Positions 45,626 through 57,569 of a DNA stretch of 64,000 bases are shown here, piece by piece; position 1 is the stretch's first letter, and the number at the start of each line of letters is the position of its first letter. The DNA comes from Anastatus disparis (lineage: Eukaryota; Arthropoda; Insecta; Hymenoptera; Eupelmidae): the NCBI GenBank assembly GCA_017163975.1, contig JAFFSR010000015.1:124001-188000 (forward strand). Reading direction: 5' to 3'. The translations under genes were made by a program, and so were the position numbers. The notes under the pieces are model-generated. The model was given only the letters and a program-made list of their open reading frames with translations. It was not told where the DNA came from and ran no database searches.

Positions 45626-46404
45626 ATGACAAAGGGAGCAGGGTGCGACACTGTGAACGGCAGCACAGTCAACAGCAATAAATCTATTAAAGAAATGATG
45701 TCTGGCGGTCCAATGACAAGAAAAGCTGCTACTTCACTGGATGACGAAAGCTCCAAAGTATTACAGAGTATTGTACTAAAGTTAGATTTATTAACAAAAG
45801 GAGTTCAAGCAACAAAAAATGAAGTTGAATCTATTATAAAAAGTATTGTTGAAGAAGAACTTTCGGCAAGAGAAGAAAAATGGGACGAGGAAAAAAACCA
45901 AACGCAAAGCAAAATAGATGAACTGGAAAGGAAAGAAGAATTAAGAATGAGACAAGAAAAGGAAAATAATATAGTCATACGTGGTTTAAACTCAGCACGC
46001 AACGCACCCAAGCAAGACATAACCTCTTGGTTATCTGAAAAACTAAATGTACAAATCAATGCAGTAGATTCTTTTAGCATAAACTCAAAGAAAGGAAATA
46101 TTATTGCTAAAACTGAGTTCCTTTGAAGAATAAAATGGAAATAATGCGAAGCAAAAACAAGCTAAATGGAAGCGACTTTTTCATTTTAAACAACCGCAAA
46201 TTAATTGAACACGATATCCAAAGAAAATTGTCCAGTATAGCAGAAGAAGAAAGAAAGAAAGGAAGGGAGGTACGCGTTAGATACAAGAAAATTATAATAG
46301 ACGGTGTTACCAAAATGTGGAAAGAAGGAGTGGGCATAAGCGAATTAGAGCGTTCAGGAGAGAGAAACTCGTATACCTCCCTTCGTGATCAACAAGATAT
46401 CTAA
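45626..46404 (+). pseudogene. Non-LTR ORF1 protein, broken
   Basis: 45626-46126 encodes 166 residues: polar N-terminus, a coiled coil (about residues 65-115, rich in Glu/Lys heptads) and the start of an RRM-like domain (ENNIVIRGLNS, WLSEKLNV). The domain continues in the next frame at 46123-46404 (DFFILNNRKLIEHDIQRKLS). The change of frame near 46124 makes it a pseudogene. ORF1 proteins bind and chaperone element RNA. Confidence 0.7.
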
Positions 46405-46739
46405 AAAAGACAATAATATGATACACTCTTCTTATTTAAATGAGTATTATTCCCGTAGTTTAAGTAATATAATTAATGTAGAAAATTTGAATGATTTAAA
46501 TATTATTAATGATACAAAGAATTTAGATAAATCAAAAATTTCTAATAAGTCAAAGAATTTAGAAAATTTAAATAATTTTAATGACACAAAAAATGTAGAT
46601 AGTTTGATATATACTAACGACTTAAAGAATGTAAATAGTTTAAAAAATCTTATATATTTTTTAGAAAACAGTATTAATTGCATTTCAGAGAATTCCAAGG
46701 GCTCACTAAACTCACTAAATTCAAACTTAACAGAGAATC

Positions 46740-49221
46740 ACACTAAAATAAAAGAACACAATGTAGTTTTTGGAACGTTAGAGGTTTTTCTAACCTAGTC
46801 AATATTTCTAAAAAGGAATATTATGAGAACTTTAATAATTGTGCTGTTTCTCGTATTTCAGAGACATGGCTTAGTCAAAAAATCACCCACCCTCCCATTT
46901 CTCAAAATTTACTATGATTGACAAACCTGCTACAAGAACCAATGCAATAGGACGGGCGAGTGGAGGCTTTTTATCGATAGAGAAACCGTAACCACGTTTA
47001 GTTTATATGAAAATAATGACTCTTTCATGATTCTGAGATGCACTATTGACTGCAATGACTATATTATAGTAAATATTTACCTCAAACTGGATGGATATGC
47101 CACTTTTCAAAGTAATCTAGAACATCTGATAACTCTCTCAAGAAGCTACTTAAATAACTTTGGAGGTATTATAATAATTAGACGCGATTCCAACGCTCAC
47201 ATCAAAGACTTAAATCAGCTGACACAGGAAATAATGAGCAATTCGCACTTTTATTCAACACGCAACAGTACTGATCTAACTCTCAGTATTAAACGGAAGA
47301 AGTATCTCTGATCACAACGGCAACGCAAATTTTGTAAATAGTAACGGCTCGAGTACAATCGACCTTGCATGGACAAATTATTTAGGACTTAACATGCTTT
47401 ACGATTCAGAAATATTGAACATCGGTCTCTCAGATCACTTCCATATTCGTGTAGTAATGAAAGCAAATGATTCTAAAACACCAGCATTTAAAAATAATAA
47501 GTTAACAAAAATACAAAAAATTAAATGGATTGAAGAAAAAGGCCAAAAATACTATAATAAAATTCCTGAAATTGAAATTCAAAACATTAATATGAATAGT
47601 AAACACTTTACCAATGTTATAAAATTTACCGCATGTTCTATAGGAATGCAACAAACTATTTCTGTAACCCAAACCACAAATTATTTAAAAACAAAAGAGA
47701 AGCCATGGTATGATAGCCAATGCAAAAAAGCAAACAAGCAGCAAAAAAATTGGCATAAAGAATGGTTTAAAACAAGGTCAATCAGCTTCAGGAGGAGTTA
47801 TGTAAAAGCAAGAAATGAATACAGAAATCTCTATAAGAACAAGAAAAAGCAACACAAACACAAAGTACAATTAGATTTATCCAATGTAAAAAATCCACAA
47901 ATGTTCTGGAAAACGGTAAAAACTTGAGATTCAGAAAATTCAATGCATGTCCACTATCCAGAAAAACTGTAGAGGATTTTTATGAAGGCTTATTTCCACC
48001 GAGATGTATTTTTAATAATCTTTTCTATGACTGTAGGCATCCCATTTTAGATGCAAGTATAACCTATGAAGAAGTAAACTCTGTAGTTACAGGATTAAAA
48101 AACGGAAAAGCAATTGGACCAGATGAAATCTCTAATGAATTCTACAAACAGCTACCATACAAAAATTTTTTACCAAGTATTTGAAACAGGTTTGATACCT
48201 CAGAGCTGGTGTAGTTCTGAAATCACATTTATAAAAAAATTAAGGTGATGTTCTGGACTCAATCAACTACAGGGGAATAGCCTTAGCAAATTCAATATCT
48301 AAGATTTTCACTACCATTCTTGCGAAGAGACTCTCAAAATGGAGTAAAGAAAATTCAATTTTACTTGAATGTCAATCAGGGCTTAGAAGTGGGAGGTCCT
48401 GCGACGACAACATACTCCGCTGCAAGGTAGAGTAGCTATAGAACTCTCTAAACCAAAAGGCAAGTTATATGCAGCTTTTGTTGATTTTCACCGTGCTTTT
48501 GACTCAGCAGTGCACTCTGTTGTGTGGCGTTCTTTGTATGAGGCGGGAGTCAGCTGTAAAGTAATAAGAATCCTACAAAACTTGTACCAAAAGGCTACGA
48601 TGAAAGTCAAAATTAATACAATAAAACAAATGATGTAGATATAACACAGGGTGTACTCCAGGGTGGTTCTGTGAGCCCACTATTATTCTCATTACTTATA
48701 CATGATATCGTGGATTTTTTCAAAAGAGAAGGGTATACTGAAATAGAAAATGATATAGATAAACTTTTGTTCGCAGATGATCTAATTATCCTTAGTAAGG
48801 ACATAGTCGACCTTCAAAAAAAATGGACACTCTTTTTAAATTCTGCTATCAAAAAGTCATAGAAGTAAATTTAGACAAAACAGTTATTTTAAAGTTCAAG
48901 AGGGCTGACAGACCTAAGAAAGAAAGACACATAAAATTCCGTGGAGAATACCCAAGAACGGTTAGGGAATATAACTATTTAGGAGTGACATTCTCCTCCT
49001 TCAAAGTTAATGTAGAGAGGGTCCTTTCAAAAGGCAGATCTGCTCTAGCAAGTGTGTGGCAAGTACTTTGCACCGGACGCAATAATAGCTACCTAGCAGC
49101 CAGAAAATTATTCAACTTAATAGTAGCATCCACAGTTCTGTACAGCGCTGGAATCTGGAATCTTAATCACGCTGATGAAATAGAGCAGATAAAGACGTCC
49201 TTTTACAAACGCCTTTTATAA
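46740..49221 (+). pseudogene. Non-LTR ORF2 (endonuclease-reverse transcriptase), broken
   Basis: Endonuclease traces come first (WNVRGFSN-like, near 46775; ETWL near 46865; SDHFHIRV at about 47430). RT blocks follow: GLKNGKAIGPDEISNEFYK (48091-48150), GLRSGRSCDDNI (48380s), VDFHRAFDSAV (48480s) and FADDLIIL (48770). A thumb-like stretch ends at 49221. There are at least five frame changes. The FADD catalytic box is kept. Confidence 0.8.
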
Positions 49222-50234
49222 CTGCTAAGAAGCACACCAGGATACGTGTTACGACTAGAGGCTGGTTGCACGAAATTGAAATGCGTAATTATCAAAAAGG
49301 CCTTATCATTTTACCTTAAATTGTTAAAATTCGAGGAAAATAGATATCCAAGAAGAATATTGGAGAAACTCATAATAAAGGCTAATAATAGCACAGAGTA
49401 AAATAGCCAAAAACTCAACTCGCTCTCAATGCTTAAAATCATTTGGAATGTGTAAACCATGATTACATAGTAAATGGCAAAGATGTGAATACAATGAAGC
49501 TATCATTTACAACGATCGATGGAACGTTGAGGAATAGTAGTATTAGAGAAGACACGGCCAGCACCTCTCGTTCGTCCTATTGTCCCTTATACCGCGAGCT
49601 TTTAGCTCCTAACTATTCTTTCACTCAACCATACTTCTAAACTACCGTGGTCACACGTTCGAACCCTAGCTGCATGTCGAGTAGCGGGAACGCTAAATCT
49701 AGTTATATTTTGTAACAAGCAATGGTATACAATCAATCAATCTGAAATATGCACACTTTGCAATATAAATAAAAAAGAAACATTAACTCATATCATACTT
49801 AAATGTATATTAATCTAAGACAAAAAAATTTTGATTCTCTTTACCTTTTTTTCTTGTTTCTATATACTTAAAGTATCTCAAAGCCGCATCGTACGATTTA
49901 AAAAATTGATAAATGATATTATAACCTAGAACGGAAAATGAAGGTTGACATATTAAAATAGTTAACATATATTTTAAAATTTTTTGCAAATATTTGGTCA
50001 ATTGATAGAATTATCTCTATATTTACGTAATTTTTTAAGAATGATTTTAGCATTTTCTTCATATATTTAGAAGAAATTTTTTATTAAAAGTAAAATAATT
50101 TCATTTTAAATTGATACTAAAGAGTTTGAAAAAATGTATTATTTTTAATTCAATTAAAAACAATGAACTTTAGAGTTTCAGAACTAAAAAGTTTCCCATA
50201 GTTATCCACTGAATCTTATATATTTTCAAAGCTT

Positions 50235-51600
50235 AACTGATAAAGCCTTGGCCCTAGCTTTAGATTGTGAGCTTAGTAAAACTCAGTACCAGAAACTCAA
50301 AAGATTATCAAAAATTTTGGTGCAGATATTTATCCTAATTTAAAAGAATTATCAATAGCAAAGAAGTTTTGTTATCCAGAAAGAATAAAAATTTATCCTA
50401 ATTTAAAAGAATTATCAATAGCAAAGAAGTTTTGTTATCCAGAAAGAATAGAGATTAATGAGAATAATATAGTGGCTTCTTTACAAGATTTTTTGGACCA
50501 TACTGTACGAAGATTGATTTTATGTTTACCTGATTCATCACCTGAAAGAATTATTGTATATTATAAGATAGGTTTTGATGGCAGTTCTGGACAATCGGAA
50601 TTTAAAAATGTATTTGGATATGAAACAGTTTCTGATTCATCGGTATTGATGACTATCATAGCGCCAATCAGAATAGTATCTGAAATTGATAATATTATTT
50701 TATGGCTAAATTTCGTATTGTAGACCTGTGCAAATTTCTTACGAAAAAGAAGATTTTGATGCAATAAAAAATGAATACAATAGAATAAATAACGAGATGA
50801 ATAATTTGTTACCGACTTAAATCAATAATGGGAATTCTATGATTTTTGCCGCTCGCAGCTTATTCATAACTATGCTCGATATGAAGTGTATTGATGCAAC
50901 AGAAAATAATAAATCTTCTCAGACGTGTTATATATGTAAAGCTACTGTAAAAGAAATGAATAGTTTAAGTAGAAGAGATTTTATTACCTCAGCAGAAGTC
51001 GGAGATAAACTCAAATATGGGATCTCACCTTTACATGCACGAATAAAATTTATGGGATTTATACTATAATTGGCTTATAGGTTGTATTTACCTGATTTAG
51101 TGAGGAAAAAAGGCTCTAGAATCGATGCAGTAAATAAAGAGTCAATGGAAAATAGAAAAAAATTTATTCAAAGTGAATTTAAGAAGAGACTTAATTTGTC
51201 ACGTGATATGCCGAAACAAGGTTTTGGTTCTTCCAACGATGGAAATGCAGCTAGAAGGTTTTTTCAGGAAAGTGCCATCACAGCCGAAATAACAGGAATT
51301 CATGAAGATTTGATTTATGAATTTTATATAATATTAACAGCAATAAACACCTCTTAAGATATAGATTCTGAAAAATTTGGCAAGTATGCATTTGACACAG
51401 CAGAAATTTTAATAAATGAATTTAGTTGGTGGCCTATGCCACCTACTGTTCACAAAGTCCTTTTACATGGGCCAGATATCATAGCTTTTGGAGTAATACC
51501 TTCAGGGAAAATGTCAGAAGAAGTAATTGAACATTGCAACAAAAAATTTAAATCTTACAAGACTAATTTTGCAAGTGTTCGAGAATTGATAATTTAACGG
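50235..51600 (+). pseudogene. Transib transposase fossil (RAG1-related)
   Basis: Reads in pieces: YKIGFDGSSGQSEF with the first catalytic Asp (near 50575), FITMLDMKC with the second (near 50870), a CYIC...HARIKFMG region (50920-51060), DGNAARRFFQ (51237), and MPPTVHKVLLHGPDII...SGKMSEEV with the catalytic Glu (51440-51530). This order and the HKVLLHG/SEE block are characteristic of Transib, the transposon superfamily from which RAG1 descends. Stops at 50721-50723, 50818-50820 and 51355-51357 and other lesions inactivate it. A 63-bp in-frame tandem duplication lies at 50331-50456. Confidence 0.8.
50331..50456 (+). repeat. 63-bp tandem duplication inside Transib fossil
   Basis: TATCCTAATTTAAAAGAATT begins at 50331 and at 50394. 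The two units are almost identical, so the duplication is recent relative to the other lesions. Confidence 0.85.
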
Positions 51601-52100
51601 ATAGCTACAATCGTTTCCTTTTAATGTCAGATCTTCACATTACCTATTTACGAAAGTAGTTATTGGGGCACCATGGACCGTCACAACAAACCCCCACTCC
51701 ACCACCCCAAAGGTTATTGACCACTAGGTCAATGACCTCTGAGAAGGCGAAGTAGGGGTTTGTTAGGCATGGTACCCAAACAACTGGAGGATCACTCTCC
51801 CCCTCCCACAAAATTTAGAGTGAGGATAAAAAGTATTTTAATCGATATTCCAAAATTATTAATTTAAAATTTTGTAATATAATCCTTTTTAACCATCGAA
51901 ATAATAAAGACTTAAATTATAAAATATGAATTTAAAAGATTTTTAATTTTCAATTATTATAAATTTTTATATTGAATCAGAAAATATAAAATTTACATAT
52001 AAATTATTGTGCGTATGAAGGATGAGAAGTTGGTAACAGACAAGGTGATTGAAATACTCATGTCTTAAAGTTTAACAACACATTTATTATTAATAATAAA
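51601..52100. other. No gene; short inverted motif
   Basis: Contains AACAAACCCCCA and TAGGGGTTTGTT (51687-51758) in inverted orientation within a C-rich patch, then AT-rich sequence. Confidence 0.5.
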
Positions 52101-52103
52101 ACA

Positions 52104-52790
52104 TTACAACGTAGCATTCATACAATTAACTAGTGTGTACATATGATAAATAATAAATTCGTGTATGATTATAAACACATCTTCTTTTCCTAAAACTAGA
52201 TTATTCTTTTTTAATAATTCGATGAGATCATTTACAAAATAATCATTAAAACTAGACATTGTGCTTTTTATATCGCTAGAAGTATAGTATACATATTGAC
52301 ATTCCTGACTATTTTCTAATACATTTTTCATATTTATAACCCTTTCTCGTAATATATAATCTACAGATTTTACAACAGTATTTCAATATCTAATTCTATA
52401 ATCTATACATTTTGATAAATCTCTTAAACGTTGAAACGTGACACGTTTAAATACTAGTGACCGATTAAATCGGCCATATTTTTTCGGCGGTCCACCACAC
52501 TCCTCTCCTTCTGGTTGTGCGTCATTGGGTACCAATTCAAAAGTTCTCTCGTGAAAACTAATCATAAAACGGATGGTGTATCCAGGAATAGATAGCCGCT
52601 GATCCAGCATAGATTCCTCGTTATAGCAAGTGAAAAAATCTTCAATTTTATCAAATTCTTGCTTCAACGCCTCCCAACAGTCCAGTGACAGAGGTAAACC
52701 TTAAAAATTGGCTCCACAGAAGCGTACTACGGATGCAAACTCCTTTTTGCCTTCGCCGCCTGTATTCTCCAGGTCTACCTAAATAATTTT
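52104..52790 (-). pseudogene. PC4-like Polinton gene, third Polinton fragment
   Basis: On the minus strand one frame runs from about 52777 to 52104 with in-frame stops near 52698 (TAA) and at 52383-52385 (TGA). It starts VDLENTGGEGKKEF, continues VVRFCGANF and LSLDCWEAL (the PC4-like pattern), FKRVTFQRLRDLSKCIDYRI, and helical C-terminal segments. It matches the architecture and several blocks of the gene at 17951-18799. A separate, diverged Polinton insertion, reduced to one gene, immediately beside the ~700-bp repeat. Confidence 0.65.
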
Positions 52791-52796
52791 TCCAAA

Positions 52797-53494
52797 TATC
52801 CATAATCACATAAATTGTTTGTCAAAAAATTTATTTTCTTTCTCAATTTTTCATTTGTTTTATTTTTAGATTTGTTAATAGATTTATTAGTATAGTTTTT
52901 TAATTATTTAACTTTAAATATGTCCTAATAAATCTAAAAATAAAAAAAAATAATCAAAGATATTAAAGCATTAATAACTGTATTTATAAATTATAAATTT
53001 TTAAAAATAGTTCAAAATTATGATTTCACATAATTACATGAACATTAAAAAAAATATATAAAAGGAAGTAAAAATTATCATTTTTTTAATGTTATTTATT
53101 AATCAAGCAAGTGTGTTCAAAGCGTTGTCGCAATGCTTGAGATCGGCATTCAAAGCGAGCGACCACACAATAAATCACTGTGTTCGGATTCAGCTTTCTG
53201 TGCCGTAGACTACGGTGAGCCGTAGCGAGCGACAAAGTAGTTTAGTCGCTGGGCTTGGATTCAGCTTTCTGTGCCGTAGACTACGGAGAGCCATAGCGAG
53301 CCACAACGCAGCTTAGTCGCAGCGCTCTGCTCCGATCAATGTAATCTTTTGTACAGAAAGTTGGAATGATTGGCTGCGATATTGTTACGCACTCTTATAT
53401 TGCGATTTTCCGTTATTAATAGCTGCGAATGTTGTCTGAATCATTCACAACAATCGACTCCGCAGCGTGTGCAATCGGCTTTTTTTTCAGTGTA
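52797..53494. repeat. ~700-bp dispersed repeat, copy 2
   Basis: Same orientation as copy 1 (27513-28211) and nearly identical. The flanks differ on both sides. A GCGAACAGAGCGAAC-rich stretch (53497-53710) follows; copy 1 is followed by GTTCGCTC motifs in the opposite sense. Confidence 0.9.
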
Positions 53495-53496
53495 GG

Positions 53497-53715
53497 CGAA
53501 CAGAGTGAATGAGAATATAAGCGAACAGAGCGAACACATAAGAGTGAACGAATGTATGTATAGCAAACGAGTGGGGAGACCAAACGAGTATACTAGCGAA
53601 CAAGCGAACAGCCATAGGTGACGCATCTATAGCATTAGCGCGTATAGCTATATAGCGAATAAATGAATCAGAGCGAACAACCGAACGGAGCGAACAAGCG
53701 AACAGAGCGAGCGCG
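53497..53715. repeat. GCGAACA-rich simple repeat
   Basis: Irregular array of GCGAACAGAGCGAAC and variants. No coding meaning. Confidence 0.7.
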
Positions 53716-53930
53716 AATAAATCGAAATAATCAAAATTTCAATTAAATTAAATTAACCAAATAATCAGAAACACTTATGGAAATTTGTATTACCTTAATT
53801 TTCATAAATGAGTATATGTATGTGAATATATGTGTATATTTCATAAATTTAATAAATAAAGTGACAAGGTAAGTCCTGGGACGGTAGACTGGTTCCCAAT
53901 AAAAATAAAATAATTTTTGTTGTGAAGAAC

Positions 53931-55638
53931 TCAATTGTCCGAACTAAGTTCGGCCATAACAATTTGAATAATAATTAATATCATTATTATGGCTGAGCTT
54001 ATAGATCCAAATGTTGTTAATTTATTTATGAATTTATTCCAAGTATTCTCTGCGATATGAGATAATGTATTTTCTGTAAGTAGATTATTTAATAGATCTA
54101 CTTGTGTGTTTTGTTCTCCCTGTATTCCTCTCGCTATGGCATTAAGTAGAGTTGCTTTTTCAAAAGGAAACATGATATGTTGTTGTAATTCTTGTAAATC
54201 ATCTTGTGATTATATTCCGCTTGTTGCCAACGTTGTTATTTTTTCTGGTGTCCATGATCCCTTTGTATCTGGTTTTAAAGTTTTTACTATATTTTTTTTT
54301 TGGTCTTGGTTTTGGTAGAAGGTTTATCCAATTTTCTCCAATTTTGTAATATTGCGGTATTATTCAATTACAATTTATTTCTGACCCTGTTTTCAGTAAT
54401 ATATGTGTCTTTGGTGTTAAAAACCATGTTTCATTTTTTGTTGATACAGGCAATCGTATGTAACATTTATTTGTATGATATAGCTGGACTTCTACTGGCG
54501 TATATTTTATTACATGTACTGCTTCACCGGCAAGTTTAGCTAAATATCCTGGTTTTTGCATGATATTAAAGGCAAATTCGTCGGGAGCTGTGGATGCAAG
54601 GGATAGAGATTCACGTATAATTTTTTTTTCGAGTTCGCATTTTTCTTTTAAAATGTTAAAATATAAATCTGTGAGATCAGCCCTAAAATGTTTTTCAATA
54701 TATACAAATTTTGAGTTTATATATGTAAATAAATCTAAGTTTGTTACATCTTTTCTTAACGTATTATCGCCGAATAATATTTTATTATAAGCTATATCTA
54801 AAATGAATAATTTAGGGTGTTCTGTTTTTGTTAATATTCTATCGCAAATTTTTACATTATTCGAAGCGGACAAAGAAAATGTTATTGATTCCGTGTTTAC
54901 AGTATATACAGGATTTTGATTAAGTAAATTAATTATAGTTGCAGGGCCTCTATATAAAGTTTCATATTGTGTTTTAAACCCTTCTTCTGTAGGGAAATTT
55001 TACCAAAAAGTATACTCTGCTTGCGAATCAATGCAATGTTGATCCGAAAATTTACATACAGTCCCTGAATTTAATCTTAATTTATCATTTTTTAGACTTA
55101 GTTGAGCGTATTCTTCTAATAAAGTTATTCTTATAAGACCCTGTACCAAAACGTTGTCCCAAGATCCAAAATTGTCTATGTATGAAGCTCCTGTGCAAGT
55201 TTTATCCTTTACTGAGCCTGCAAGGTCTATTCCAACTGCTTTTGTTGAATTTATTTTCAGGTCTGCTATAGTATGTATATTATCATATTTAAAGATTCCT
55301 GTATCGTGAATTAATTTACATTTTTCATGGCTAATTTCATATAAATATTCTTGTAAAGCGTGAGCAGTTGATCCTAAATGACTGAACATCCCGCAATGAA
55401 AAACCGTTCTTTGAATTTCTATTTCACACTGTATAATTTTAATTTTTCTAAATTCTGCTATTTGTAATAATTCTATTGTAGAGTTGGTTATTGTAATATA
55501 ATCCTGTTGAAAATCACATTCTCCTGTGTCTAATAGTGAATATGTAGTGATGATCGGATCCGTAGGTTCGCAATTAAATCCAATAATTGCACCATTTTCT
55601 CTAACAATAGATAATAAAATGAATAAAATGAACAGCAT
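53931..55638 (-). pseudogene. env: Retroelement envelope glycoprotein, chuvirus-type, with stops
   Basis: 55638-55000 starts with a hydrophobic signal-like MLFILFILLSIV and a Cys-rich ectodomain (CDFQQDYITI, FHCGMFSHLG, CTGASY). An in-frame TAA (55000-55002) precedes the continuation to 54364, with ECNF-type and WFLTPKTHILLKTG blocks. A C-terminal frame, 54173-53931, has a transmembrane helix (ISSAIIMILIIIQIVMA). The Cys pattern and the LTPKTHIL block resemble glycoproteins of chuviruses and retroelements that captured them. It mediated entry in the ancestor, and this copy is broken in at least two places. Confidence 0.65.
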
Positions 55639-55685
55639 TTTTTTTTCTTTCTCTTTTCCCTTTTTTTCAGAAACATAAAATAATA

Positions 55686-56980
55686 TTAATTTTTCCGTTC
55701 ATGTAAAATTAATTTATTTGCATGAACTAATTTTGAGCCACCCTTAAAATCTATAGAGATATTGCTATTTTCGTGGACTTTTAATACTTCAAAAGGTTCC
55801 AGGTTTTGATTTTTTTCTAATTTACCTGGTTTTGGCTCTTTTATAAGCCATACTTTATCACCTGTTTGAAATTCTACAGGTTTTATGAATCCATCGTGAT
55901 ATAATTTAGACTTTTCTTTTGATAGTATTAAATTTTCACGAGCTATTTTTGCAATATCTTTCATATTTATTAATAATTTTTCTATATAGTCATTAAATGT
56001 CTGTAATTTTTCTGATGATTTTAAAGGTTCACTAGATGGTAATCTAGCTGGGTAGGCGAAAACTCGTTCATGTGGTGTAAATTTATGACTTGAATGAACA
56101 CTAGTATTATAGTTAAATTATGCAAGTTCAAGCCAATCATCCCATTCTAATTTTTTATCAGCAAAATTTTTTAAATATTCACATAGGGGATGATAAGCCC
56201 TTTCTAATAAACCATTAGATTGTGGATGAAAGGCAGTAGTTTCGATTTTTTTAAATTTAAATCTTTTTGAAATAGCTTCTATTAGTTTGCCTGTAAAATT
56301 TGTGCCTTTATCTGTAAGTACTAATTTTGGTGAACTAAAAATGCAAATAAATTTTTTTATAAATGCGTCGGCTATAGTCTCTGCTATTTGATCTTTCAGC
56401 GCGACAGCTATTAAAAATTTTGATAAATGATCTTGAATAGTTAAGGCGACTACGGAAGTTCTGTTGAATTTCATTTTGTAGTTTACAAATTACTCTTTCA
56501 GTTTCTAAAATTTTTTGGATTTTTTAATTTTCCACCATTTATTATAATCCGTAGAATGGTGGAAAATTAAAAAATCTGAAAAATTAAACATATTGAAAGA
56601 GTAATTTGTAAACTCAAAAATAAAACCTAACCTAAAATCCGAAGTTGCCTTAATATATATTTATTATTATTTTTAGTTATATTAAGAGGTCCCACTATGT
56701 CTAATGAGATTTTATCCAATGTTTTTTCTGGAGTATCTGTTATTATCATAGGTTATTTTGTTTTGTTTCTTTTTAATTTATTTCTCTGACATATTTCACA
56801 GTTTTTAATACGATTTTGTATATCGATTTTAAGATTTTCCCAGAAATATTTATTTTTAATTCGATTATATGTCCTATTAACTCCCGAATGACCTCCTAAA
56901 CTTGAAGAATGATATAGTTCAAAAATTTCATTTCTTCTTTCCTTTTCAACATATTCTGTATTATTTAAGCAAATTATAAC
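55686..56980 (-). pseudogene. Ty3/gypsy integrase, split by MITE
   Basis: The zinc-binding HHCC part (HSSSLGGHSG ... NCEICQRNK) is near 56930-56780. The catalytic core at 56474-56118 has Asp in LTIQDHLSKF, Asp in LTDKGTNF and Glu in NGLLERAYH. The C-terminal domain with GDKVWLIKEP is at 55964-55686. A 205-bp palindromic MITE at 56445-56649 sits at a TTAA just before the first catalytic Asp. The frame on both sides agrees once the MITE is discounted. A deletion or stop separates core and C-terminal frames. Confidence 0.85.
56445..56649. mobile_element. 205-bp palindromic MITE with TTAA duplication
   Basis: TTAA at 56441-56444 and 56650-56653. The arms run from GGCGACTACGG inward through GTTTACAAATTACTCTTTCA and AATTTTCCACCA and back. 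Nearly a complete palindrome with a ~19-bp centre. The integrase frame confirms the empty site. Confidence 0.88.
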
Positions 56981-57242
56981 TTTTATACTTGTATTTTTAA
57001 AAATATTGTATAATATTTCTTCAATTTCATTCCAATTTATATTTAATATTTTTATATTTTTTGATATACTAAATATAGTGCAATTATTTTCAATTAATAA
57101 ATCTTATAACGTATTCAAATTATTTATTAATTTTTCTTTTATTAATATTGATAATTCTTTTATATTTAAGCACATTATAAAAATTTTTCTCTTTTTATAA
57201 TTCATTATTTTAATTTCATTATCTTTTGAATCGTTATTTATA

Positions 57243-57551
57243 TTAATATTTTTGTGTAAAATATTCATCTTGAATCTCATCCAAAGATATCTTTTCATTC
57301 GTAATTAAATGTAATATATTATCTTTTCTACTTTGTATAGAATTTTTAGAATATATAATAGTATTAGATTTATTTAAGTAAATATCTTCTTGTTTTTCGA
57401 CTTTGTTTTCGACACTTTTAATTTCCTCGTTGGTTATTTCTTTGATTACTTTTTTTGGTCTACCGCGTTTATTTTTAATACGTGTACGTTCTCCATTTAA
57501 TTTTTGTATTTTTATTTCATTTGAGGGTATATTTGTTAATTTAATATTCAC
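57243..57551 (-). CDS. Pol linker segment with AT-hook-like motif
   Basis: A 102-codon frame between RNase H and integrase, very Lys/Asn/Ile-rich. It contains KNKRGRPKKV, an AT-hook core (RGRP). It is probably the RNase H-integrase connector of the same pol, in another frame because of decay. No enzyme motif. Confidence 0.4.
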   Translation of the reverse strand: MNIKLTNIPSNEIKIQKLNGERTRIKNKRGRPKKVIKEITNEEIKSVENKVEKQEDIYLNKSNTIIYSKNSIQSRKDNILHLITNEKISLDEIQDEYFTQKY

Positions 57552-57569
57552 TTCATTTTCCTTTGCTTT

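Larger units (their letters stand above)
45327..49640 (+). mobile_element. Non-LTR retrotransposon (jockey/CR1-like), degenerate
   Basis: A GC-richer 5' UTR-like start, ORF1 with coiled coil, then ORF2 with endonuclease and reverse transcriptase motifs on the same strand. Several stops and frameshifts. The 3' end is not defined. Confidence 0.8.

Noticed and set aside
53497..53715. Telomere or satellite array
   Set aside because: GCGAACA units are irregular in length and short in extent, and they do not match a telomeric repeat.
57006..57298. Phe/Ile-rich ORFs on both strands
   Set aside because: They are AT-rich low-complexity shadows of the pol linker.
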